Shown one piece after another: positions 1 through 7,850 of a stretch of DNA of 64,000 bases. A program made the translations under genes and the position numbers. This DNA comes from Pueribacillus theae (lineage in GTDB: Bacteria > Bacillota > Bacilli > Bacillales > UBA6769): the NCBI RefSeq assembly GCF_003097615.1, contig NZ_QCZG01000014.1:1-64000 (forward strand), given 5' to 3'. The first letter of the stretch is position 1; every line of letters starts with the position of its first letter. A model generated the notes under the pieces. That model saw nothing but the letters and a program-made list of their open reading frames with translations. It was not told the origin of the DNA and searched no databases.

Positions 1-25
1 TCGCAAACAAATTGCACGATAAAGT

Positions 26-253
26 CTACAGGAATGAAAAAGTTCGGATCCCTCCCGGACCCAAAACATAAATTTCATTTTCAGTAAATCCCAATTTGTC
101 AGCCTCATGAACTAATTTGACAACATAATCTTCAATAAAGGACTTTTTTCGTTTTTGAATAAGTTTTTCTCTTGCCCCTACAGCTGCAAACACACTAATT
201 CCTCTCTTTGGTTTATAATTGATTTTAGGAAGTATATTTTTACAAATAATCTT
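26..253 (-). pseudogene. C-terminal remnant of a GntR (YtrA-like) regulator
   Basis: The reverse strand reads an open stretch of about 75 codons bounded upstream by a TAG at 254-256, with no proper start and no helix-turn-helix domain. Its core (FIEDYVVKLVHEADKLGF, then TENEIY) resembles the C-terminal helix of YtrA-type GntR repressors, which usually control ABC transporters. After that helix the reading turns into sequence unlike the family, so both ends look broken. A GTG at 193 could start a 55-residue product, but it would lack DNA-binding ability. The family call rests on motif memory only. Confidence 0.35.
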
Positions 254-278
254 CTAAGATAGCCACTCTAAATTTTTC

Positions 279-306
279 TTGACAAAAAAATTATTTATGC
301 TATAAT
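279..306 (+). promoter_or_regulatory. sigma-A promoter for the methyltransferase
   Basis: A perfect TTGACA (279-284) and a perfect TATAAT (301-306) are separated by 16 bp. Transcription would begin near 313 and run through the hairpin at 323-352 before reaching the gene at 380. Confidence 0.75.
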
Positions 307-322
307 CTGCATTTATGATATA

Positions 323-358
323 ATAGGATTCTCCTGGCCGGGGGAATCCTATTTTTTT
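323..358 (+). terminator. leader hairpin with T-run (possible attenuator)
   Basis: ATAGGATTC (323-331) pairs with GAATCCTAT (344-352), and the pairing can extend inward. A run of seven T follows. It lies between the promoter at 279-306 and the start codon at 380, so it looks like an intrinsic terminator inside the leader. That arrangement would allow premature termination control. The ligand or ribosome-stalling peptide, if any, is not evident. Confidence 0.6.
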
Positions 359-379
359 GCAATGAAGGAGTGAATTTGT

Positions 380-1294
380 ATGCAAGAAGGCAAGTCCAGC
401 TTAACTTCATTAATTTCTGCTTTTGGTAGAGCCTATCACAGTCAGTTTGATACACCTAAAATCTTTGATGACTACATGGCGAAACGTTTAATTTCACAAA
501 AAGAATGTAATGACATCAAAAAGAACATGGTTCAAGGCATACAGTTCTTCAACAAAGAAATCGCGGAAAAATATAAGGATAATACAGAAGAAATACTAAA
601 ATGGATTACACAAGTTCAACTATCACCAACGCCTTTGGCACGGGCGGCGTATTGCGAAAACGTATTACGTCATGAAGTTCGATTGGGGGTAAGGCAATAT
701 GTCATACTTGGTGCCGGATTCGATACGTTTTGTTTTCGGCATCCGGAATTGGAAAACATATTGGAAATATTTGAAATTGATTACCCTGCAACACAGGAGT
801 TTAAAAAGAAAAGATTAGAGGAAGTGAATTTCAAAATACCGAGTAATCTTCATTTTGTCCCGATGGACTTCACCAAAACGTTTTCCTATCAAAAACTGAT
901 AAATGAGGGCTTTGATAACCAAAAAACGTTCTTTAGTCTGTTAGGCGTCTCCTATTATTTAACGAAAGAAGAATTTTCAAGTTTGATTGATCATTTATTT
1001 GCCAAAGTCCCGACAGGAAGTTCCATCGTCTTCGATTATGCTGACGAAAGGCTTTTTAAAGAAAAGGGAATGTCCAACAGAGTGGAAAACATGGTGAAAA
1101 TGGCTGCAGCTGGCGGGGAGCCAATGAAATCGTGTTTTTCCTAATCTGAAGTCGAGAATCTGTTAGAGAAGTCAGGTTTACTCATCTATGAACATTTAAC
1201 GCCTGCTAAAATCAATGAGCTTTATTTTAGCAATCGTAAAGATTATCTAACCGCCTTTGAAACGATTCATTACATTCATGCTGTAAAGAAGTAA
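380..1294 (+). pseudogene. class I SAM-dependent methyltransferase, interrupted by a stop codon
   Basis: The protein resembles the leucine-carboxyl/O-methyltransferase (PPM-like, class I) family. It has an SAM-site-like stretch VILGAGFDTFCFR, an acidic strand EIDYPATQEFK and the later FVPMDF. Residue 255 is an in-frame TAA (1142-1144). The same frame then continues for 50 codons with good family-like sequence (SEVENLLEKSGLLIYEHLTP and on) to TAA at 1292-1294. The original gene was therefore about 305 residues with one nonsense change. The 254-residue product lacks the last strands of the fold. Substrate unknown. It could also be a sequencing error or a readthrough site. Confidence 0.75.
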
Positions 1295-1389
1295 AACAAA
1301 AAAGTGAAGCATAAGACAGCTAGAAACCTTCTGAATGATCCATGGTCTTGTTCAGGATAATAAAACAGTATCCGTAGCAGTTGGTGCAG

Positions 1390-1515
1390 ATGAATGGAAA
1401 TGGAAATATTGCCTTTGTAGGAAACAAAATCAAACTTCCAAAACTGGGCCTTGTTCGATTGGCCAAAAGCCGATCTAAATTAAAATTCTCTTTGTACTTT
1501 TTTATAACTACTTAG
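1390..1515 (+). pseudogene. TnpB/OrfB transposon-protein scrap
   Basis: A 41-codon reading contains GNKIKLPKLGLVRLAKSR, which resembles the segment just before the RuvC-like core in IS200/IS605 TnpB proteins (typically K-hydrophobic-P-K-LG-V-R). Nothing before or after keeps the frame, so it is a small relic. The rest of the 390-base gap (1295-1684) shows no gene that I recognise. Confidence 0.4.
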
Positions 1516-1684
1516 GATGCGTAAGTTGAAATAAATACTACTAAATCATTTAGGTAAGAGGAAAATAATATATTGGATTGTATCTATACCTATCATTGGG
1601 TGCAATTTTATTTTAATGGAAGAATAGAAAATAAAAATGGAATCATAACTAAGGATGGATAAATAAACAAAAGGAGCGTCACCA

Positions 1685-2254
1685 ATGAGCTGGTATGAAG
1701 AATTGAATACGTATTTTCCCGTCGATGAAATGAAATCGAAAAGGCAATTTGATGCTCTATTATCAGAAAAAGAAGAGATATACCGTAAAGACGAGGGACA
1801 ATATCACGTTTTAATTTACGCAGAGTTCGAAACTTTTATATTTATCGATTTTGTATGGGTCTCAGAAAAATCAAGAGGCAAAGGGATTGGCCATCAATTA
1901 ATGGCAAAGCTGAAAGCTAAAAATAAACCAATCATTTTAGAAGTGGAACCGATTGATGAAGACGAACGGGATACGGAAAAGAGACTTCGTTTTTATAAGC
2001 GGGAAGGATTTAAACATGTACTGCCCATTGTTTATAAACATCAAGATTTTATAAGAAATAAAGAGACCCAATTGGAAATATTGTACTGGGCAAATAGCGA
2101 GGTATCTGAAAGGGCCATTTTTGAAGATATGAAGAAAGTATACGAACAGATTCATTCTTATAAAGTGAAAGAAATATATGGATACACCCCAAAACCTACG
2201 AGCGACGTTGTACGCTTTGAAGAAAATCGGGGTTTGCAAAATATTCTCCTATAA
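1685..2254 (+). CDS. GNAT-family N-acetyltransferase
   Basis: A 189-residue protein with the acetyl-CoA pyrophosphate-binding motif A (SRGKGIGHQL, about residues 62-71) after a hydrophobic beta strand (FIFIDFVWV). This is the Gcn5-related acetyltransferase signature. It is followed by a strand IILEVEP and a helix-turn FYKREGF, which is the usual motif B region. AAAGGAGCG lies 8 bases before the ATG. It stands alone, upstream of the convergent tRNA genes. The acceptor substrate cannot be told. The C-terminal 60 residues are charged and not obviously part of the fold. Confidence 0.75.
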   Translation: MSWYEELNTYFPVDEMKSKRQFDALLSEKEEIYRKDEGQYHVLIYAEFETFIFIDFVWVSEKSRGKGIGHQLMAKLKAKNKPIILEVEPIDEDERDTEKRLRFYKREGFKHVLPIVYKHQDFIRNKETQLEILYWANSEVSERAIFEDMKKVYEQIHSYKVKEIYGYTPKPTSDVVRFEENRGLQNILL

Positions 2255-2360
2255 CTGTATATCTTGATCGCAATCAATGATGATCGGGGTTTGTTAGAAA
2301 ATTTTGTACATAGAAGGTATTACTGTGTTCACTTTTTGCATAATCGCTATATTTTTAAAA

Positions 2361-2434
2361 TCGGAATGACAGGATTTGAACCTGTGGACTCTTGGTCCCG
2401 AACCAAGCGCTCTACCAAGATGAGCCACATTCCT
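2361..2434 (-). tRNA. tRNA-Pro(CGG), with an acceptor mismatch
   Basis: The reverse strand folds into a cloverleaf: D arm GCTC/GAGC, anticodon stem CTTGG/CCAAG around loop TTCGGGA (anticodon CGG), five-base variable loop, T arm ACAGG-TTCAAAT-CCTGT and acceptor GGAATG/CATTCC. Position 1 is A opposite G72, where bacterial tRNA-Pro normally has C1-G72. CCA is not encoded. It lies 3 bases after tRNA-Leu in the same transcript. The first base pair is an important identity element for prolyl-tRNA synthetase, so this copy may be poorly charged or decaying. Confidence 0.8.
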
Positions 2435-2437
2435 AGA

Positions 2438-2521
2438 TGCCGTGGGTGGGAGTCGAACCCACACGAGATGTACTCTCACTAGATCCTGAATCTAGCGCGT
2501 CTGCCTTTCCGCCACCACGGC
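2438..2521 (-). tRNA. tRNA-Leu(CAG)
   Basis: The reverse strand gives a complete class II cloverleaf: acceptor GCCGTGG/CCACGGC with discriminator A, anticodon stem CTAGA/TCTAG around TTCAGGA (anticodon CAG, reads CTG), a long variable arm and T arm GTGGG-TTCGACT-CCCAC. CCA is not encoded. It is the first gene of a two-tRNA unit with tRNA-Pro. Confidence 0.93.
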
Positions 2522-2840
2522 TTGTTTTCGCTTTATTATCATAACATAATCTCTATACATTTGAGTGAAAAACGACTCAGTTTATTAGAGGAATTTTTGG
2601 GATTTTTTCCCCAAAACCGTTTTCAGTTGGGCATCTACCTCCCCTCTATTCAAAGTAACATACCAAAGAGAGTGTTGAGCCAAAAGCTATTTTCAAATAC
2701 GAAACACTTTGAGAGACATGTAGAGCAACCCTTCAGTTCATTGCTGAACAAAATCCATCCTTCAGAATTTAGTCATGAGAGGTTCATTTCTGTGAGATTG
2801 AATACAATGGAAAGAAAAACTTTTAGCACTAGCGGATATG
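2522..2840. other. 319-base gap without a recognised gene
   Basis: This stretch lies upstream of the tRNA pair and downstream of the response-regulator gene. All frames are broken or low in coding character on both strands. Only short AT-rich promoter-like stretches are seen, with nothing I can support as a feature. Confidence 0.4.
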
Positions 2841-3527
2841 TCAATTTTTAAATCGATAACCAACACCCCAAATCGTTTCGATAAATTGAGGATTGGAAGG
2901 GTCAATCTCAATTTTTTCTCTAATCTTCCTGATATGAACCGTAACGGTTGTCATGTCTCCAATCGAATCAAATCCCCAAATGCGTTCAAATAGATGTACT
3001 TTGCTGAATACGATGTTCGGGTTTGCCGCCAAAAATTGTAATAAATCGAATTCCTTTGCGGTAAATATTTTCTCTTCCCCTTTAATATACACCCGTCTTG
3101 AGTCACCTTGAATGAGGAGGCCCCCGATTTGAATGTCACTGCGTTGATGGCCGCGATTGATTAAACGGTTATATCTTGATATGTGGGCTTTTACTCTCGC
3201 CACTAACTCATTTGGATTAAATGGCTTTACGATGTAATCATCGGCACCCCGGTCAAATCCCCGAATCTTATCTATATCTTCTTTTCTGGCTGTTACCATT
3301 AGAATGGGTATATCCAATGTTTGCCGCAATTTTTTGCATAATTCAAATCCATCAATCCCGGGAAGCATTAAATCTAAAAGAATAAGATCATAGTTGTCAG
3401 TCATTGCGAGTTTTAATCCTTCTTCAGCAGTTGTTGCAATATCACTTTCAAAGCCATTTACTTCTAAATAATCTCGTTCCAATTCTGCAATGTTTTGTTC
3501 ATCCTCAATGATTAATATCTTTTGCAT
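2841..3527 (-). CDS. OmpR-family response regulator
   Basis: A 228-residue two-domain regulator. The receiver domain (residues 1-115) has the acidic pocket E8-D9, phospho-acceptor D52 in LLDLMLPG, the conserved T in VTAR and K in VKPF. The C-terminal winged helix (about 130-228) has the typical FTAKEFDLL and IWGVGYRF. It starts directly after the kinase stop codon, so the two are one transcriptional unit and probably translationally coupled. It binds DNA when phosphorylated by the adjacent kinase. Targets are unknown, although the two membrane-protein genes upstream in the same direction are candidates for the sensing or response module. Confidence 0.92.
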   Translation of the reverse strand: MQKILIIEDEQNIAELERDYLEVNGFESDIATTAEEGLKLAMTDNYDLILLDLMLPGIDGFELCKKLRQTLDIPILMVTARKEDIDKIRGFDRGADDYIVKPFNPNELVARVKAHISRYNRLINRGHQRSDIQIGGLLIQGDSRRVYIKGEEKIFTAKEFDLLQFLAANPNIVFSKVHLFERIWGFDSIGDMTTVTVHIRKIREKIEIDPSNPQFIETIWGVGYRFKN

Positions 3528-4622
3528 TTATGTCACCTTTTTTAGATTGAAGTATATACTTGTGCCTTTTCCTAATTTACTATCAGCCCAAATGGTCCCG
3601 CCATGCTCTTCAATTATTTTCTTAACAATGGATAATCCAAGTCCACTGCCTCCGGTGGAAGAGTTTCTCGAAGAATCTGTACGATAAAAACTTTCAAAAA
3701 TGAAAGGGATATCTTCTTTGCTTATGCCGCCTCCATTATCCTTCATTTCTACAATCACTTCAGTAGGACTAGATAATAACCGCACCTGGATTTTTTTGTG
3801 ATTTTTATCCATATACTTCAAACTGTTTTGGAGAATATTTGTTACAACACGTTTCAATTTCTCCCTGTCAGCTTCGACGATATAGGAATCTTCCTTATTA
3901 GCTAAAAGGGTTGCCGTACCATTGTCTTTTTCTAAATTGAATGCTAATTCATCAACAAGATCAGCAAAAAAAGAATATAAATCTACTTTTTCAAAATGAA
4001 ATGGCAGCCGCTGTAAATCCAGCTTGGAGTATAAAAATAATTCGTCTAGTAGGCGATCCATATCATTTGCTGTTTTATGAATCGTTTGCATATAACGTTC
4101 TAATTTTTCTGGGGTATTTGCCACTCCATCTTGAATCCCTCTAATATAACCTTTTATTGAAGTTAAAGGTGTTTTTAAATCATGCGAGATACTGGCAATC
4201 AGTTCTTGGCGGTTTTTTTCGTATTGTTGCTGAGCCGCCTTTGCGTCTTTAAATTTTAAACGCATCGCCTCAAATGTATTGCTAAGCTCGCCAAGTTCAT
4301 CTTTTTTATTGGATTTTACGCTGTATTCTAAATCACCTTCACTGATTTTATTTGCCGCAAGGGATAGTTTTTTAATTGGGGTTATGATGCTTTTCGACAT
4401 ATAATAAGTCAGTAATCCATTTGTTATAACCAATATGAGTACCATTGCAACAAATCGAATACTAATAAACAGGGTTAACTCCGTACCTTGAGGGTTTCCT
4501 TTAAAAACGACGAACAGTAAGTACCCCAAAATGATTTCTACTAAAAAGAAACCTATAATCGGAATTACAATCATCCCTATATTAGATAAAATTAATCGCT
4601 TCCTTATTGACAATGTGATCAC
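3528..4622 (-). CDS. membrane sensor histidine kinase (HAMP, HisKA, HATPase)
   Basis: 364 residues. Two membrane segments (about 12-40 and 58-78) enclose only a short external loop of about 15 residues, so sensing is probably within the membrane. A HAMP linker follows (about 79-130), then the dimerisation/phospho-acceptor helix with H147 in SISHDLKTPLTS. The ATPase domain has an N box (NILQNSLKY), G1 box (DNGGG) and G2 box (GGSGLGLSI). It sits immediately before the response regulator. It resembles Bacillus OmpR-partner kinases in general; no named orthologue is assigned. Confidence 0.9.
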   Translation of the reverse strand: MITLSIRKRLILSNIGMIVIPIIGFFLVEIILGYLLFVVFKGNPQGTELTLFISIRFVAMVLILVITNGLLTYYMSKSIITPIKKLSLAANKISEGDLEYSVKSNKKDELGELSNTFEAMRLKFKDAKAAQQQYEKNRQELIASISHDLKTPLTSIKGYIRGIQDGVANTPEKLERYMQTIHKTANDMDRLLDELFLYSKLDLQRLPFHFEKVDLYSFFADLVDELAFNLEKDNGTATLLANKEDSYIVEADREKLKRVVTNILQNSLKYMDKNHKKIQVRLLSSPTEVIVEMKDNGGGISKEDIPFIFESFYRTDSSRNSSTGGSGLGLSIVKKIIEEHGGTIWADSKLGKGTSIYFNLKKVT

Positions 4623-4684
4623 CTACATATTGTTTAAAAGTATTGGATAAAAGTTATTGCTTTATTATAATAAAAAGATGATGA

Positions 4685-4930
4685 TCAGTTAAGAAATAAG
4701 ACCGTCAAGAGTGCTTGACAGCCTTTATGATTAAATGATTTTGGAATTTTCTTATTGGTCCAGATTGGTACGACTATCGCACAGAGAAAAGCAGTGAAAT
4801 AAGGAAGAAACTTAATGCCGATTGGTTCGTCAAATAAAAACATTCCAAATACGCCAATGAATCCAGATAATACAATTCCGAGAATAAAATCTCCAATGGC
4901 CCCCGTAAATACGGCTAAAACCAACTGCAT
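4685..4930 (-). CDS. small membrane protein (DUF5957-like)
   Basis: 81 residues with two clear hydrophobic segments (about 3-30 and 39-57). It begins MQLVLAVFTGAIGDFILG, a pattern I associate with the small DUF5957 family, but this is from memory. The last 20 residues after NKKIP look unlike a membrane protein tail and may result from a late frameshift. Its start lies 3 bases after the stop of the upstream DUF6220-like gene, and the kinase gene follows 62 bases later, so the four genes could form one operon. Confidence 0.5.
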   Translation of the reverse strand: MQLVLAVFTGAIGDFILGIVLSGFIGVFGMFLFDEPIGIKFLPYFTAFLCAIVVPIWTNKKIPKSFNHKGCQALLTVLFLN

Positions 4931-4933
4931 ATT

Positions 4934-5368
4934 TCAGTCCTCCCTTTCTGGTTTTTTCATGATCAAATGCCACGATTTTAAAACGATCGAATACGATAGA
5001 ACAAATAACAGAATGCCTATAACAGGATGCAAAGCACCCGCCCAAGGTAGCATTACTTTAATATTTGCGGTATAGTACATAAAGAAAATGGAAACTAACA
5101 CACCGAAGAGTTGCCAGTATGCCCATCTTGGCATAGCTCCGACAACAGCGAAAATGAACATTAAAACGGGTACATTAAACCCGAACAAATGGACAAATAT
5201 CATGTGCTTCATCCAAGCCCCTGGGTTTAAGAAAATGGCCATTCCAGCAAAAAAAACTTGGGCTATGATGCATAGTGTAAAAATGATGGCTAATGCGAAA
5301 TAAATGATTCTCCCGACACGAATTCTAGTATTGTTTACCTCCAAGTTCATTACCTCCTGTATTTTCAA
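4934..5368 (-). CDS. four-helix membrane protein (DUF6220-like)
   Basis: 144 residues with four hydrophobic segments. It resembles DUF6220 in its opening helix ending in AQVFFAGMAIFLNPGAW, the following HLFGFNVPVLMFI, and ALHPVIGILLF near the end. No catalytic motif is visible. It is the first gene of a leftward group that continues with a small membrane protein and a two-component system, which suggests a membrane-stress or transport-related role, but this is inference from position. Confidence 0.6.
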   Translation of the reverse strand: MKIQEVMNLEVNNTRIRVGRIIYFALAIIFTLCIIAQVFFAGMAIFLNPGAWMKHMIFVHLFGFNVPVLMFIFAVVGAMPRWAYWQLFGVLVSIFFMYYTANIKVMLPWAGALHPVIGILLFVLSYSIVLKSWHLIMKKPERED

Positions 5369-5503
5369 TATGAGTACATCATACGAGGCAATTCTAAATC
5401 TCTTCTTATGAAATTCTTAAATAATTATTAAATCAGAGGGTTGGATGCAGCTCACTATACCCAATAAGTACATCAGCTGGGAAAATCATTTTAACATTTA
5501 TCC

Positions 5504-5556
5504 CGGTGCAACCGTCCGTAAGACTTCCATTAATGGAAATCTTGCCTCATCATTTT
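5504..5556 (+). repeat. dispersed repeat, copy 1 (hairpin-forming)
   Basis: The core GCAACCGTCCGTAAGAC recurs with one change on the opposite strand at about 15066-15086. Here it is followed by a hairpin, AAGACTTCCAT facing ATGGAAATCTT. It lies in the intergenic space between divergent genes. It looks like a short dispersed intergenic element, function unknown. Confidence 0.4.
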
Positions 5557-5638
5557 ATAGAACCCTGTACACGATAATGCTATATAATAAAGAATATATT
5601 ATTGTACAAGGATAGGTTGATAAAAGAAGGTGATTTTT

Positions 5639-6196
5639 GTGATAAAGCGAACTGATAAATGGACGGTCATTCGGAACTTTGCGATGACAGGGGTGCAGGA
5701 TGCAGGAAGAATTGCACTTTTAGGTTTTCTCGCCGGGAGGCTTGACCGTATTTCTTTTGTTCGGTCGTTGGAGCATTCGAGAGTTGGAGTGAGAATGTCC
5801 ACCAAACGATTTGGCTTATGGCCGAGAATCTCGTATATGGGATTCATTCATGATGTGCAGTTGCCCGATCCTTTTCTGTTTATCGCCGGGATGATAGACA
5901 GTGATGAAATGATTGATGTCCTTTTAGAATTTGACGGGGCTGACCAGGCAGAGTGGTTTCAGAAAGTATTAGTTGATTCAGCTGCAGACAAGCGTTTGCA
6001 ACCTGAGGAACAGTTGGCGAACTTGCGCGATCAGATTGACCAAATCCTTGATATTTATTCTGATATCCAGCAGCAATTAAAAGAGGGGGCAGGTGAGCGG
6101 GAAAAAGACTTGAAGAAATTCCTGGAGATGGCTGAAAAAGACATGGCCCGCTTGAATAGAGAGATAAATCAAATAGAAAAAGGTGAAAATCCTTAA
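5639..6196 (+). CDS. unknown protein with C-terminal coiled coil
   Basis: About 185 residues from the GTG at 5639. That start is chosen because AAGAAGGTGA sits 5 bases upstream, while an earlier in-frame GTG at 5630 overlaps this SD. The N-terminal 120 residues are of mixed alpha/beta character with no motif I recognise. From about residue 125 the protein is rich in Glu, Lys, Gln and Leu with heptad spacing, so it probably forms a coiled coil (DQIDQILDIYSDIQQQL and after). No signal peptide or membrane segment. A monocistronic cytosolic protein is the best reading. Confidence 0.6.
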   Translation: MIKRTDKWTVIRNFAMTGVQDAGRIALLGFLAGRLDRISFVRSLEHSRVGVRMSTKRFGLWPRISYMGFIHDVQLPDPFLFIAGMIDSDEMIDVLLEFDGADQAEWFQKVLVDSAADKRLQPEEQLANLRDQIDQILDIYSDIQQQLKEGAGEREKDLKKFLEMAEKDMARLNREINQIEKGENP

Positions 6197-6326
6197 ACAG
6201 AGAGGTAGTTATGAATAAAAAATAGACATGAACTAAAACAGGTTTAACATTCGAAAATCAATGTTTTTAACCTGTTTTTTTCTGTTTTTATGTCAAAGTT
6301 AGGAGAAAGGTTAAAGCCGCTTTATG

Positions 6327-6833
6327 TTAATGATTCGATTGTTTAAGGTTTGTTCCTGATGTGCTTTTGAGTCGCTTTTGAGCTGAGATGCGTTCCGCTG
6401 TAATGGGGATATGTTTCATTGCTTTGCCTAGACCGTAAAGAGGCATATTCCCATATACCGATTCGTAATTTCCCTTTTTCAGCTCATACGTTTCATGATA
6501 GATTCCGACCGCATTATTATTTCCGACTTTCTTATTAAAGTTCTTCCATGCAACCAAATGCTTTTCCCCCTTTGCATAAGCCAATAGATCAGCTATTGAG
6601 CGCCAGTATTGGATCATGACAGTTGTTCTAAGGCCAAAATAACTTTCCATCGATAAAAAGCCTAACTCTTCCTTTTTGGTATAAAGCTCCTTAATCATCC
6701 CAGGCATCGCGTTAAATACTGGTAGCCATTTGTGCACTGCATATCGTTTGTTAATCCGCATGCCGATAAGAAACACGACAATGTCTTCTTCATTCTCCGT
6801 TGTATAACGTCCGGTATAAATTTGTTTCGCCAT
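6327..6833 (-). CDS. DUF4188 family protein
   Basis: 168 residues from the ATG at 6833; the ORF could start earlier, but the SD-like GGGGGAAA and family alignment favour MAKQIYTGRYT. It carries the family features VVFLIGMRINK, HKWLPV, TVMIQYWRS and, near the end, GIYHETYEL followed by YGNMP and GLGKA. DUF4188 proteins have a ferredoxin-like (monooxygenase-type) fold and no settled function. It starts 3 bases after the stop of a PadR-type repressor, so it is very probably the gene that repressor controls, perhaps in response to a small phenolic or other toxic compound. Confidence 0.8.
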   Translation of the reverse strand: MAKQIYTGRYTTENEEDIVVFLIGMRINKRYAVHKWLPVFNAMPGMIKELYTKKEELGFLSMESYFGLRTTVMIQYWRSIADLLAYAKGEKHLVAWKNFNKKVGNNNAVGIYHETYELKKGNYESVYGNMPLYGLGKAMKHIPITAERISAQKRLKSTSGTNLKQSNH

Positions 6834-6835
6834 AT

Positions 6836-7390
6836 TTAATTTCCCCCTTTTAAAAACTGTTCCATTGTTGCGCCACACCATTCAATAGCAGCCTTTGTTA
6901 TCCGTTTCCCATAATCTAAGGTGAACAGCCAATACGTAGCATCTTCTCTGTCATGCTTGTTGGTGGAAATTATCTGTTCAATACCGCTATACGTTTCGAA
7001 ACGTTCTTCCAATTTTCGTTTGTAATCCCTAAGGTGCAATAATGTATTCTCCTTCGACCGGTGGCGTCCAAAAAATAATTTAAGCAAAATCTCATTCCGC
7101 TCGACAGGTATTTGCTCGACAGGCTTCTCCAACCATTCCTTTAAGGCAATGTTTCCTTTTTGTGTAAGGTGATACTCTTTTCGATCTGGCTTCCCTTCCT
7201 GAGAAGAAATATGGACTGTGGCTAACTCTTCCTCCACAATCAGTTTTAGTGTTGGATAAATCTGTCCATAACTAATTTTCCAGAAATGATTTAAACTTTG
7301 GTCGATTAGTTGCTTAATTGCATATCCTGATTTGCATTCTGTCGTTAAGATTCCAAGAATTGCATAGGTTGTATGATTATATTTTTTCAA
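6836..7390 (-). CDS. PadR-family transcriptional repressor
   Basis: 184 residues from a TTG at 7390, chosen because AGGGTGATTC precedes it and MKKYNHTTYAILGIL matches the family N-terminus; a longer frame extends upstream but is not family-like. The winged helix occupies residues 1-80 (LGILTTECKSGYAIKQLID, then YGQIYPTL), followed by a helical dimerisation domain typical of the Vir_act_alpha_C subgroup. PadR proteins usually repress their own operon and detoxification genes. The DUF4188 gene follows directly. A candidate operator overlaps the promoter region at 7411-7433. Confidence 0.88.
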   Translation of the reverse strand: MKKYNHTTYAILGILTTECKSGYAIKQLIDQSLNHFWKISYGQIYPTLKLIVEEELATVHISSQEGKPDRKEYHLTQKGNIALKEWLEKPVEQIPVERNEILLKLFFGRHRSKENTLLHLRDYKRKLEERFETYSGIEQIISTNKHDREDATYWLFTLDYGKRITKAAIEWCGATMEQFLKGGN

Positions 7391-7410
7391 AAGAATCACC
7401 CTATCTAATT

Positions 7411-7433
7411 GATATGTATCTTTTTGATATATA
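7411..7433. promoter_or_regulatory. candidate PadR operator
   Basis: The near-palindromic block GATATGTATC is followed after five T by a related GATATATAG. It lies just upstream of the TTG start of the PadR gene, where PadR proteins commonly bind ATGTATC/GATACAT-like sites. This is inference from position and symmetry only. Confidence 0.3.
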
Positions 7434-7436
7434 GTA

Positions 7437-7844
7437 CCAAAAAATTCGGAAAATAACAAGGGAAACTTGATGAGTTTAAATACAGCGATTAAGATGGCAG
7501 TCTTCCTTCTAAATTGCAATTATGTAAAAAAACATTCGCTAATCCGCCCCTAATTTCGTCAAGATCCCTTTTTGTGGGCTCGTGGTCTTTTTCGTGTCCG
7601 ATCCTTGTCTTGACTGTCTTTTTTTCCTAGTTATTTGGCGCTTCATTCCTCAAATGACGATTCATCAGTTATTATGACGAACACTTTTTAAAGGAAGACA
7701 TGCAATTTCATCGTATTGGATATATACAATCATATAGTGGATAATAAACCAATTTCTTGTTCATTTTCTTAGTTTTTTTCGTGTTTATCAAAGAAAAAAA
7801 TCGGGTATTACATCAAGGGTTATGATTACATAAGTAGGGGGAAT
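7437..7844. other. 408-base gap between divergent genes
   Basis: AT-rich sequence separating the PadR gene and the PBP gene. No coding frame or RNA gene was seen. It should contain the PBP promoter, but no convincing paired -35/-10 was identified. Confidence 0.4.
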
Positions 7845-7850
7845 GTGGTC

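Noticed and set aside
2264-2482. Open frames on both strands around 2264-2482
   Set aside because: They run through the two tRNA genes.
2522-2851. Open frame of 109 codons
   Set aside because: No SD, biased composition and no family; it reaches into the 3' end of the response-regulator gene.
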